NCBI GenBank assembly: GCA_949361645.1
Contig: OX442415.1
Location: 13,929,235-13,993,234, forward strand
Reading direction: 5' to 3'
Length of the DNA: 64,000 nucleotides
Origin: Spongilla lacustris
Lineage: Eukaryota > Porifera > Demospongiae > Spongillida > Spongillidae
The first letter of the stretch is position 1; every line of letters starts with the position of its first letter. The notes beneath the pieces are model-generated. The model saw only the letters and a program-made list of their open reading frames with translations. It made no database searches and was not told the DNA's origin. Positions 34,930 to 46,116 of the stretch are shown in pieces. Made by a program: the position numbers and the translations under genes.

Positions 34930-36685
34930 ATATTTTCCTGTATTTGCATGCCTTCGACACACTACGTTAGAGGATGGTCCCCTGTATGGTCCCCTGCATG
35001 GTCCCCAGTATGGTCCCCTGTATGGTTCCACCACACATCAGACCAGCATTTAATGTGATGCTGCTTGACAGGACAATACCAAAAGGTTGGCATTCACTGA
35101 GCCCCTAAGATCCACCTGATGCTTACCAGTAACCATGGTTGCAATGGCAGTCATACACAACAGTGAACAGCACACCACCCAGACACCGTAATGCACACAG
35201 GAATATTAAAGCTGGTTATTACGAAGGGCACAAGTGTGCACTATCACCTACACCTGAGGAGAAGCAAGTAGTACATATCTGTAATTCTGCTCATGTGCAT
35301 ATATAAAATGTATACCAGGAACAGAGAGAATCTAATCCTTTAAAATTTTAGAAATCCTCTGACAAGAAAAAATATTTCACTGCAGTATCCGTTCATGTAA
35401 TTCCCTTCCTCCTGCTACCCCGGGTAATGTACCCCCCCCCCCCCCCCCCCCCCCCCCCCGCCAAAAAAAGACGCAAAATGGTGGATTTCCATTGGCTTGA
35501 AAACTACTTCAGAAAACCTGTACCAGAAACGGATAGCACATTCTATTACCCTTACCGTGATAGTTTTGTTCTGTTCAGTCTCAGCCACTGAGCGACGTCA
35601 TCGTTGTTTGAACACACGAGGTCCACGATGCACATGCATGCGCAAGTCAATTGCTCTCGAAGCACCAGACAGTTTGCAACGTTAATAGGCCACGTGATTC
35701 ATGCTTACAATAAATTAAAGGTCAGAGTTGTTTACTAGTATTTCTTATGGACGTCGTGCACGGCTGGTTCTATATATAGTTTCGGTTCCAGACCCTGATT
35801 CCCACAGCTGCGGATGGATTATATCACCGCTACGTGGTCTGGCGACTTTTCGTGACCAGAAATATTAATGTAAATGAAGTCAATCGCAATTCGCTCGGAT
35901 TATTTTATAGCTTGACTTGCTCAAAAGCGTGAAGACCACACGGGTGAATGTTTCAAGCGTTTCTACTGTCACGTTCTGCCAACGTTGCGATCCTATTTCT
36001 ACTAGGGTTCAACAGATGTGGATTCTATACATTCGCTAGAGTCTAATAAGGCCAAATCATATATAGCCTTGCTTTTAGCGAACAACATTGATTATGAATT
36101 GAATTAGCCTCAAATGAATTTCATTAAATTAATCACACGTAATGTCACCGAATATTCATAATTCTAATTATCGGAATTCTATTGAGATGTTGGTAAACGT
36201 GTCATTTTCCATCATTTTCAGTTATACCACCTTTTGCATTAATTATTGTATTGTATGGATAATAGCCGCTCGCCCACATGGATCTTGGTAAAAGGTCCAG
36301 ACGGCGCGGCAGGGCCGCGTAGCTTCGATTAAAGAACCTGTCCGGCCACAGGGAAAATGTAGAAAGTCTCGGGGAGGGTGCGGGAGGGGGGCACCCCTCC
36401 CAGCGATCCCCCATTGGGGTCTGGGACGGAGGCCCAGGACCCAAGATGGCAACGCTGTTTTGATACGTAATACTACACAAAAAGTGCGTGTGTTACACGT
36501 TAAGCGTGTATGGTATATTCGTAATTGCGAATAATGCCCACACCATGCGCGTGAACAATAAAGCTTTTAACTGTACCGGCGTTCTCGTACGCTGCCAAAG
36601 TCATTCCGATTGCACATTCGATCGTTTCCAATTCAATACACTGACATGTACAATAATCATTAATAATTTCAAATGTTCTGGAATG
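34930..36685. other. Intergenic without recognised gene
   Basis: Holds a C run of about 29 (35431-35459), a short GC-rich patch (36270-36450) with GGGAGGGTGCGGGAGGGGG, also seen near 51650, and otherwise AT-rich sequence. Confidence 0.35.
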
Positions 36686-36687
36686 GC

Positions 36688-37941
36688 CTTATTCTAGCGC
36701 GATGGTTACCTTGGCAGGTGTGCCATAGTCGAGGGACTGTAAACTGAGGCATCACTCTAATCTAATAAGTACCGCTATACTGGTCATGTTTAAGTGTACT
36801 CAAGCTGTTGGTTGCCAAAGCGGTACATTCTAAACTAATTCAATTATAATTGCAACCATTCAATGCCAGTACATGACTGTATTTGGGTATGTATATACCG
36901 TAATATCGGTAATCATATATTTGCATATGCATTTGTACACATTTAAAAATCTTACATGCTACCGTGGTGTGCGTCAATTAGGATACGATGTCAGGATTTG
37001 ATGAAATGGCACATTAAAATTCATGAATTTCACCAGAACAAGTCTCCCCTCTCCAAACATTGAACAGCTATGTCTACTCCCCCAAAGGTAAAATAAATAA
37101 ATAAAATTGAAACACTGTTCAAGAAATATTGAGAATAGCATGGCAGTGAGCTTTGCGTATACTAAATCGGAAGCAGGTTTTATTCTTGCCTATATACGTA
37201 TATAAACGCATGCACATGCAGCATTCGTGAAAGCGCCGGATTCAACTTGCGGGCGAAACCATACGATATGAAGCGAAGAATTTTAATTACAGAATTTACA
37301 GTGCACAGTTACAGTGCCAGCTGGCCGGCAACAACGAAAAGTCAACCTCGCAACAACGAAAAATAGTACACATCGTACGCGTGGAGTTGGGTTGGTGTTC
37401 ATAGCCTGCATGGTACGTACCGAAAACTGGTACAAGTGCACCATTTGATTCGTAATGCACCTTGCTGCGCAGTCCTGATCAACAATGCACATCAAAGCAG
37501 AATACGGAGAAAAACCACAACACATAATTAACACCGCATAATGATTACTAATTAGCAAGCTGGTTTTCCGCTTTGCATGCATGCCCAGTACTAGTGTAAC
37601 AAGCTAGACTTCACTGATGTTTGAATCTTGACTGTCTGGCTTTTCATGTACTGCATGTGCATGACCTTTGAACTTCCCATGTATTCCTATATAAGTGCAT
37701 TGACGCATGTAGGCATATGATATCTTACGGCATATGAGAGCTTGTGGCGGAACCAAGTAGTTGCACTAGTATTATGATAATGGGTTTGCTTTAATCTAAT
37801 CACCAAATGATGTTTTTATACCTCGCCTAGCACCGCTGTCCAGTTTGGAAGAGCAGGTTGGAGCAGTTGACCCTCATGTTGCATTTAGCCTCCTTCGCGT
37901 TTGTGGTAGGTTTGTGTTAACTTGTCCATCTGGCCTACACC

Positions 37942-37982
<41 letters not shown>

Positions 37983-38860
37983 GCGTACCATGCACAAAGG
38001 ACTTTGAGCTATTTGATGAGGATGTACGTACGTGCTTTGCGCAATGCTGGCATCAGACTATGGACTGAGAGGAGGTCTGGACTGTATTCCCTCGCATAAC
38101 ACAAACATTGCCTATAGCTTGTTCCTCTCAGCTATTCAGATATGTGTTTATTCAATGATATTAATATTATTAGATATGTATTAGCATACATCAAACTAGT
38201 GTACAAACTTTAAATGGCAGCTTCTCAGTAGCCAAGACAAACTCTTACGTGCATGCATCAGTCTTTCTGTCAATATTATGGAAGAAAGTTATGAATTTTA
38301 AAATTTTGCATGGCTGCATGTTCCGTTACAAAACGCGCACCTGCATAAACACGGCATCACCGTGGACCGTAATTGACTTTAACCAATAAGCCGACATACC
38401 ACAATTATTCTAGCACGATGGTTATACCTTGGCAGGTGTGCATTTTGTGGCATCTATAACGACACGGTCGAGGCGAGAAACACTACTCTAATCTAATAAA
38501 TGGTCATGTTTTAGTGTACTCCTCCAACTGTTGTTTGCCAAAGCGGTGGCCATCGGACATATAATGGGTATGTATTTGTGCATGTACTTGTAATACGCAT
38601 GCATGTGTGTATAAATTTAAAAAAATCTCTTGCATGCTACCGTTGTGCGTTAATTAGGATATGATTGCATGCATATAGAATGTACTGTAACGTAGCGGTG
38701 TTTTGATTTAACACTGAAAGATGAACAGAAATAGCACATCGAATTTATGATTTTGACCAAAACATATCTCCCTTATCCAAACATTGAATAGTACAGTCAT
38801 GTCTATGTTCAAGAGATGTTGAGAATGGCGTCGCAGTGGGCAAATCGGAAATTTCTCATT
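36688..38860. repeat. Duplicated non-coding block upstream of the TGF-beta gene
   Basis: About 36688-37165 and 38400-38855 are diverged direct copies. Shared landmarks in order: TTATTCTAGC.CGATGGTTA, ACCTTGGCAGGTGTG, CTCTAATCTAATAA, TGGTCATGTTT.AGTGTACTC, TTGCCAAAGCGGT, TGCATGCTACCGT / TACATGCTACCGT, AATTAGGATA, CCAAACATTGAA and AATCGGAA. Each copy is followed by a TATA-like element. Confidence 0.75.
37838..38075 (+). pseudogene. Retroelement fragment with an internal C34 expansion
   Basis: SLEEQVGAVDPHVAFSLLRV at 37838-37900 parallels LKELEAVGSIDPQVALLLLR of the element at 48722-49792. About 100 bases later FELFDEDVRTCFAQC parallels FALFDDGVQQCFSEC of the same element. Between them, a run of about 34 C (37943-37976) has expanded. 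Interrupted by frame changes. Confidence 0.65.
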
Positions 38861-39119
38861 CTTCTTCCTGCGCAGCCGCTCTGATTCTTTGTTGTGTAAT
38901 TGTTTCCACTCTATATATAGGCAATTTATGTGTCATGCAGTCACAATACGCAGCACTGATATGAAATTGCATGCATGCATATCATGACCCCTTCCAATAC
39001 TTGCTGGCAATGATGACGACATGCTGCAACTGGCATGCATGGGTGCTATATTACACGGAAACCGCTACGTTCCAAGAGGTGTAAGAGAAAAGAACAACAA
39101 TATCCCATCTTTCACGAAT

Positions 39120-39207
39120 TATGACATGCGCGGGTCGCATGCGCAGGTCGCATGCGCAGTTTTATCTCATTTAATTATATGTAACCACTTCGCATAGGGT
39201 ATATAAA
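39120..39207 (+). promoter_or_regulatory. TATA promoter of the TGF-beta ligand with GCATGCGC boxes
   Basis: TATATAAA at 39200-39207 lies 37 bases before the ATG, implying a very short 5' UTR. At 39123-39158 three repeats of the CATGCGC word (CATGCGCGGGTCGCATGCGC...) match the core of NRF-1-type sites. Function is inferred from spacing. Confidence 0.6.
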
Positions 39208-39243
39208 CCGAAGGATTGCGCAACTCACTACCAAAACTGAGCA

Positions 39244-40398
39244 ATGCATCTAGCTGCAGCGGCAGTGGTGGCGATACTTCTCCTCACGGAAGCAGTTCAC
39301 TGCTATCCCATCAGGTCAAGGACTGGGACCGAAAACAGATCACAGGAACGAAAGGTTATTAACGGGTACATAAAAGGCGTGTACGAATGTCTGAATAGAA
39401 GCACTGCTTTGGAATGCTGCGGGCTGGAAGAGTGTAACATTCGAGCTACGATCGGCTTTGGTAAGTAGTGTGTGGACTTAATATTGACTCAGTCTGTTTT
39501 AAATGGAAATTGAAATTTCTACCTCTAGAGGAGTTGGACCACAACGATGCCAACGGAACCACCATTACTATGACACGCCTGCACTTTAATACTACCTTCA
39601 TATCTCAGCTGGTAAAACAGAGCACGGCCGTCGACCTCCGTGCTGAAATGCGTGTGCATAAAAAGATGCTATCTAAGGACGCCATTTTGTCGTTACAATC
39701 CGCCGGATGTAACACTTCAGGAATCGCTATTCGACTGTTTGAAGAACATGACATGATATCAGAGCTGGTTTTGACTGAGAGACAACTCGAAGTGGACGAA
39801 TGGGTTTCTTTTGGTAACCTTAGTCAAATGTACAACTCATGGACGTCTGACACGAATTGCACCATGCGAAGCGTAAGATTGGACATACTGGCTTCGTGCA
39901 GAGCAATACAGCCCGCCTTCGCCACTGCTTTGCAAGGAGAGGAGCGCACGCCAATTTTGGTGGCTTACGTGAGCCAACTGAATAGGGCTTCTTTCTCCGG
40001 TGACGTCAACAGCAAAATTCAACGCCGCGAAGTACCGCAGAATGCGTCATGTGACATTTACCCCCGTCAAGTAAGCAATAGCTTTATAGACGTATATACG
40101 TAAATCTCGTTTAATGCAATAGATCGATCTGTCGGATATTTATCCTAACATGATTGCACCTCTACAAGTATCGGTCAGGTTCTGTGCAGGATCCTGCGAC
40201 CAAGCCCAACCCAACAGCCTCAACATTAACTCCTGGATCCAACTCTCTGAGCATAAAATGCACCCTGATGACGTACCCTCTTTATGCTGCGTCCCCAGAG
40301 GATATAGCGGATATATATCATACCTTGAGCAGAAAGAGAACGTGATCTCAATTGGAACTCTGCTCAATTACAATGCAGCAGCTTGTCATTGTGTATGA
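39244..40398 (+). CDS. Secreted TGF-beta superfamily ligand, divergent, 3 exons
   Basis: Secreted dimeric signal for serine/threonine kinase receptors (family knowledge). Exons 39244-39460, 39529-40070 and 40123-40398 join in phase to a 344-residue preproprotein. Residues 1-20 are a signal peptide (LAAAAVVAILLLTEAVHC). The prodomain has several N-glycosylation sequons. A basic KIQRR at about 235-239 is a likely processing site. The mature region has the complete seven-cysteine knot pattern: C247, C274-AGS-C278, C308-C309, C341-H-C343, two residues from the C-terminus as usual. MIAPLQVSVRFCAGSC and LCCVPRGYSGYISYL match the canonical knot strands, but the usual tryptophan-containing finger tip is absent. 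The N-terminal portion has a CC pair (LECCGLEEC) and is not typical of known ligands. Subfamily (BMP, activin, TGF-beta) cannot be assigned. Confidence 0.88.
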
Positions 40399-40687
40399 GA
40401 TATGACTTCGCGGTGTTAATTTGTCGTGCATAGATGGAATTGATTAATGCTGAATAGAGAGACCCATATGTGTAGGTCGGCAACAGAGAATTTTCACCGA
40501 TAATGAATTGCACCTGCTTGCTTGGGTCATTTCATGGCATTTCATCACCAGCTAACAGTTAACTGTAGGTCTTATTTGTATGAAAGGGCACGTTTGGAAT
40601 CAAAATGCTACACTTTGACGTACGACGTTCCTGTCGGTGATGAAGGGAAGGAGGAGAACAAAAAATTAAATGACGGAATTTAGGTGC

Positions 40688-41063
40688 CACAGGAAAAAGT
40701 TATAAACGTCCAACCTGGATTTTACAAAACCTCATCCAAATAGCGTAGAAACCATCCTGGGATTGAACGTCCAGGGTGGGAATAGTGTAAAATCCATGTT
40801 GTTCTACCCTGGTTTTTATTGTCGATTAAAACCCATGTTGAAGTATGAATATAATTATAAGCCTCAACATGGTTTTTGTTCGACAGAACCACATATCTAT
40901 TCCGACCCTGGACGCTCAATCCCAGGATGGTTTTTTCACTATTCCCACCCTGAACGCTCAATCCCAGGATGGTTTTTACGCTATTTGCTCCATTCCAGGA
41001 TGGGGTTTTGTTAAAAACCAGCCTAAAAATCCAGGCTGGACGTTTATAACTTTTCCCTCTGTG
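40688..41063. mobile_element. Foldback MITE, about 376 bp
   Basis: CACAGGAAAAAGTTATAAAC at the left end is matched in reverse by GTTTATAACTTTTCCCTCTG at the right, and GTCCAACCTGGATTTT by AAAATCCAGGCTGGAC. The interior repeats ATCCCAGGATGG in both orientations. No ORF and no clear target duplication. Confidence 0.75.
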
Positions 41064-41183
41064 CCGACTTGTCGCTCCACGTAAACGGCACTGTTTATGC
41101 GAACTTGCGAGTAACAGCAACGCTTCGTTACGGTTTTAAAACGCTCGATCGAAAGCCGAGCCAATCCGAAGCCAAAGCTACAC

Positions 41184-41244
41184 AGGACCCACGTAGTCTG
41201 GGGACCAGACAGCCATCAGTCTGGTCCCCAGACTAGGACCCACG
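41184..41244. repeat. Perfect 16-bp-stem hairpin flanked by 10-bp direct repeats
   Basis: AGTCTGGGGACCAGAC at 41195-41210, loop AGCCATCA, then its exact reverse complement to 41234. On either side stands AGGACCCACG (41184-41193 and 41235-41244). The structure looks like a minimal inverted-repeat insertion with a target duplication. Confidence 0.85.
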
Positions 41245-41505
41245 GTACACATGTAAATTTAAAAGAGCCGTCGTTTATTTGAATAACCATAAGACAATTA
41301 AGGTGTGGTAATTAAGCCCATGTATAATGATTCCGGTATCAATACACTTTGCAGTCTACTACAGTGCTAGTTGTCAAAAGTAAGTTTTTTAAAAACAATG
41401 TTGAATTTACTTGAATCTATTTTAACAATAAAAAGACTAAATGAAAATCTGATTGCACAGAAGTATTGTGTTATTAGCTGGCAATATAAGAATAAAAGTG
41501 GACTA

Positions 41506-41705
41506 NNNNNNNNNNNNNNNNNNNNNNNNNNNNNNNNNNNNNNNNNNNNNNNNNNNNNNNNNNNNNNNNNNNNNNNNNNNNNNNNNNNNNNNNNNNNNNN
41601 NNNNNNNNNNNNNNNNNNNNNNNNNNNNNNNNNNNNNNNNNNNNNNNNNNNNNNNNNNNNNNNNNNNNNNNNNNNNNNNNNNNNNNNNNNNNNNNNNNNN
41701 NNNNN
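41506..41705. other. Assembly gap (200 N)
   Basis: Exactly 200 unknown bases, a conventional placeholder size. ORFs spanning it have no meaning. Confidence 1.
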
Positions 41706-42689
41706 AGGGGTGGATCGAGTCTGCAAAGCTGCAAAAAAAAACCAAAAAAAAACCAAGAAAGATCAGTATTGTAGAAAGTTCAGCTTTTAACACATGGCAG
41801 ATATTTCTGATTCGGATGCAAACAGAAAATGCACGCGACGTTACTAGACTCTACCCCTTCGGCCAGCAAAGCCAGAACCATATGGAGAAATGCCCGGTCA
41901 AAAGGAATTGACAAATGTTGCGGTTTGTACATTCGCGTATACTCCCGTATAACTTCCATAGAAAATGAATGGCTTTTTAACAATTTGATTATTAATAGCT
42001 AACTAAAAGCTGCTCGACTTAGGTCGGGGTCAATATTGCTTCAAAACTGTAAGATCTTGATTTAGCAGTGTATAATACAACCCATTTTTATTGAAACATT
42101 TCTTTCCTTTTGACAAAACAGCATTTTCCATAGAGAAGTACACAAAATGCACTTTTTCATACCTAATTAATGTATTCAATTGTTGGGCGCAAATTGTGAA
42201 TTTGCGCAATTTATTAATTGCGCTGCGCATTATGTGAATCCACGTATTGCGCAACAATTTATAAATTGTTGCGCAAACTGTCAATCGTACTATACATGGT
42301 CCATTTATAAATTGCGCACAAAAATTACGTTGCGCAATTTGTCAACTTCTGCAACCTAGAAGCAATATAATATCATGGCTGAGAGGAGGGGGGAGGGGCA
42401 TGCTCTTATTAGTGAATTATAAACCCTTAAGACCTTTGTTCTTGGTTACCCTCAATTTACTTATTAATAAGTGCATAGCTCTAGGATGTAGGTATGAGGT
42501 CCTAAGAAAAATAGAGTGCCTATTCTGCCCAGATATCGATATTACTTTAGATACATGCATCACACAGTGCAATACATGCACACATTTACTTGTATCAAAT
42601 ACGGCCCATTTATAAATCGAATCTTTTGCACAATTAATCATAACGTGCAACCATGACATTTGTTAGATGACAAATAGGTGTATTAAGGG

Positions 42690-43260
42690 TGCTTATCAAC
42701 TAAGCAGACTGTTTCTCCCCAGCAATGCACACTTTACATTTCCAGTCATTACTATCATCTTTAAATACTGCTTGGGATCCAATGTTTTCATATGACTCGT
42801 GATACCATTCCTTGCAACCAGTGCCCTGAGCCATCCGTTCCTTACCCTCATGTGGTATATGCAGCAGTGACAGTATACATACTGTCTTAGGCTTTCCTGC
42901 ATAGTTGTATGTATTCGAAGGGAAAGATGCATGTCATTTGTTCAATTTTCAAACATTCTATGAAATGTGGTCCTAACTTATCCTGCTCATAGTGATGACC
43001 TGCTGGGTTTAATCCAAATGCAAAATCAATAGCATTATACAAATGCTATTGCAAATACTCTACAATCTGATGATCCAATCTGACTTTGAATTTTATGAAT
43101 CTTGTTGTGATCCATGAGCTGGTACAGCACAACAAAGCAGCGATTTGCTTCTTTACATCCATAGGTATTGTGGAGAATTTCCTGTCAAACACATTAGCAG
43201 AAAGGGATTGGGTGTGCTCAACTGTAATCATGATCCGGCCAAATGTTCCCTCCTGCATTA
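42690..43260 (-). pseudogene. Ulp1/SENP-type (C48) cysteine protease with C-terminal zinc-finger-like motif, decayed
   Basis: Read on the minus strand with frame changes: NVFDRKFSTIPMDVKKQIAA, then QIGSSDCRVFAIAF, then YNAIDFAFGLNPAGHHYEQD and KLGPHFIECLKIEQMTCIFP. QxGSxDCG.FAIAF with its Gln and Cys is the oxyanion/nucleophile block of C48 peptidases; here the Gly after Cys is Arg. Further down comes CKEWYHESYENI...DWKCKVC, a PHD-like cysteine pattern often found at the end of transposon-encoded Ulp1 proteins. At least two frameshifts make it inactive. Confidence 0.6.
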
Positions 43261-44656
43261 ATTATTTGAATGAAGGACTCTCTTGTAACAGGAAATGATA
43301 AGTTGTTCTGCCCTAGCAATGTGCTATACAAACTGCTTTGATGTACACTGAAAACAAACAAATGAAATCAATTAGTTGTCAGTCTATTAATATGCACAGT
43401 GCTGTATGATTGTGGGATACAGCCTAATTACAATACATAGCATCCCACCCATACAAATACACTGACATGACCACATTCCAATGACAAAGATGTAACAGAA
43501 CTTTTCAACCATAGCAAGTACACGATAAATAGTCTTGTCATGCATTGTCATTCTGTTAAGTAGAAAGAAATAATTGAATACATCCATTCAAGCAATTAAA
43601 AGTCATATACATGTGCAATTATTATATATATATAATACATAGATGCACAAGATACACCAACAATACACATACATACACAATATCTATAACCTACAGTTCC
43701 ACAAAGCACCAGCCATTCCTATAAAATGGAAAATACACACTGTGCCTCTTTACAGAGGAAGGAGGAAAGAACATGCAGCTGCAACTGTTAATTGAAGGCA
43801 GCTGGCTTTCCTCTGTCAAAGCCCTCAACATGCATGCAAGATTAGATTTTATATAATTCTACTTGAGGAGGGAGGACAAAGGAGCACATTCCCTCCCTCT
43901 ATCCCTATATAGTATTTACCTGCATGGCATGCACGTAGATGTAGCTTTCTTGATTTACTCACCTTAGCTAGGTACTTTACAAGAATTTTTGAAATAGGTT
44001 TTTAAGCTACAAAATTAAGATAGCTGGAAAGAGCGTGGGAAATGCAGTATAATCGTATCATATGTGTAGATATCATTCATATTATGAACAATTATTGATG
44101 GTTTGTAGCCAAAAAAAAGAGACGCGGTAGTCAATAGGAGCGGTAAACAAAAATTGGCACGGTTATGGTTTTAAAACGATGTAGTACTGTAAGGTATATA
44201 TATACAAAATCACTAAAAGTTCCCAATTTAACTTTCTGACCCTATAAAGGCTATTGGTATCTAATTTTGCTTATTATACAATGTTTACAATAATTATTTG
44301 CATGACAAAATAGGAGTAGAGAGCACTTCTATATACGTAATAAAGCAAACACACTAAGGCAAAAGTGGTCACAAAGCTCAAGTTCATATAATCAACTAGT
44401 AGTTGATTTGATTTCGTTTTCTTCATCATCTTCAGCCGGTCTCATTTGGAACCCAGTACATGTATAAGTAACAGTCACTTTTGAACTCTGGCTTAACATC
44501 AGAAGCAGTTATACATGTACATCGCAGGTGGCTTCCAGAGCAGCTTCAACTTGGTAAATTTACTTCAGACTTGGCTGATATTTCTTTGGCATTTCTAAAC
44601 AGCTGATATTTTTTCAATATACATGTAGCATTATTTTCCACTGGCTTTGTGATGGT

Positions 44657-45070
44657 TTATTTTCTGTTCAATATATATTTTATTGAGGCGACGTTTTTTT
44701 CTATTGAAACTGTGAGGAAGCTCTCATCCCATCTAGGGTTGAATTTATTCTTTCTGAGGTCGTCATGAGTTTTGTCAAAACTTGTACTTCTGTTTGCACA
44801 CTTGCTACACTCGGAATGCAGTGTTTTTAAAAATATAAGGTATTCTTGAATTGGTTTGCACACTATTATTTGCCACAATGGACACCCTGGATGAATCAAA
44901 GATGGTGGTACTGGATTGATGAGAGTCTGGCTAAGGCAAGGCACATTACATATTGCATGGTACAGAACATCAGATTCATGATCTGGCAAAGATCCTACTA
45001 GTTTTTCCCAATTCCCAACTGTCAAGTGACATATTTGATCTAGTGGTGCCCTGGAAAGTACACACGTCAT
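44657..45070 (-). CDS. Hypothetical ORF within the Ulp1-bearing element
   Basis: 137 codons, minus strand, in the same orientation as the Ulp1 remnant and upstream of it. Contains CSKCANRST, reminiscent of CHKCANRR in the transposase-like ORF at 14316, but nothing else supports a relationship. Probably the N-terminal part of the element's protein. Confidence 0.3.
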   Translation of the reverse strand: MTCVLSRAPLDQICHLTVGNWEKLVGSLPDHESDVLYHAICNVPCLSQTLINPVPPSLIHPGCPLWQIIVCKPIQEYLIFLKTLHSECSKCANRSTSFDKTHDDLRKNKFNPRWDESFLTVSIEKNVASIKYILNRK

Positions 45071-46116
45071 TTGCTTATAAATGGTAATTAAAGAATGGTA
45101 CCATCATTCGTGTCTGTCTTTTTTATAACGCTCCATAAATAACCACTGAACGAAGTCCTTGAATGCCTTCAAGGAATGGTAGGTACATGTAAGTCAAAAT
45201 CTTTCTCTGGAATGATAAATTATCGTTTGGTACTTTGTGTATCTTAGTTCTAAACAATGCTCCAGCAATACATGTAGGCCTACGCAGTATCAATCTATGT
45301 GAAAAAATGGCGGCTATTAAATAGGTAATTTGGCGCCATCTGGGAAACACTATGCGCCAACACCAAAACACGTGAAACTCTCGTAATAAACGGTACAGTG
45401 TTTAAAGAATGAGTCAAAGTTGATACCAAACATGTCATGTGACAAATAAGGTGCGTATTCACTCGATGGAATTGGTCGATTTTTTGAGCGGTACGTACAT
45501 TGCCCGGTATACGTTTTCCCCACTTTTATCCTGTATCAAAATGTACCCAAAGGTATTAACTTTCACATAATCCACACACACGAGCCTGCTAAAGCATGTT
45601 TAGCGTACCAGTAGGTTCCTTTGGCAACAATCTCTTCTCTAAATGAAAAACCCGTGCCAAAAATTGCACCGTTATGTGGTCTTCAATTTTTGGGTGCATT
45701 TTACGTGGGGTTTGAAGTACCTACCTTAGCTTAGGCTTGGCTTTAAGCGGCAACACATCAGTCAACCTTAGCTCTACGCAGTTTAGCAGCTCAAACTTCT
45801 TTGTTCTATTCATGAGAAGCCGTGACGCCACTACTATGCACTCCCTTAACAGCTGGACGAATCCTCTTGGCTTTCTCTTCGCTAACGGTTTTGCTTGTTC
45901 TCAGTTCTACTTTTATCTACATACCTTTCACAGCAAAACTTCTCGAATATCAGTCGGTGCTCCTCTTTAGACATATTCGAAGTGTTAACGCCACGTGGAT
46001 TTATCATTTATCACTCATGCTTTAGCTATGTGCCAGGATGTTGCGCAATTGATAAATTGTTGCGCACTACGTGGATTTATAAATTGCGCAAATTGATAGA
46101 TTGCGCCTAACACAAT

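Larger units (their letters stand above)
42181..46112 (-). mobile_element. Inverted-repeat DNA transposon with Ulp1-like protease remnant, 3.9 kb
   Basis: TGTTGGGCGCAAATTG at 42181 aligns with the reverse complement of the right end (GCGCCTAACA ending 46112). Similarity extends about 38 bp through TTTGCGCAATTTAT. CAAT flanks both ends (42177-42180 and 46113-46116), a possible 4-bp target duplication. Minus-strand coding debris inside includes open frames 45123-45371 and 44657-45070 and a Ulp1/zinc-finger pseudogene (below). Elements with Ulp1-type proteases are known in several invertebrate DNA transposon groups; the family here is not assigned. Confidence 0.65.

Noticed and set aside
41367..41911. 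ORFs spanning the N block
   Set aside because: Composed mostly of unknown bases.
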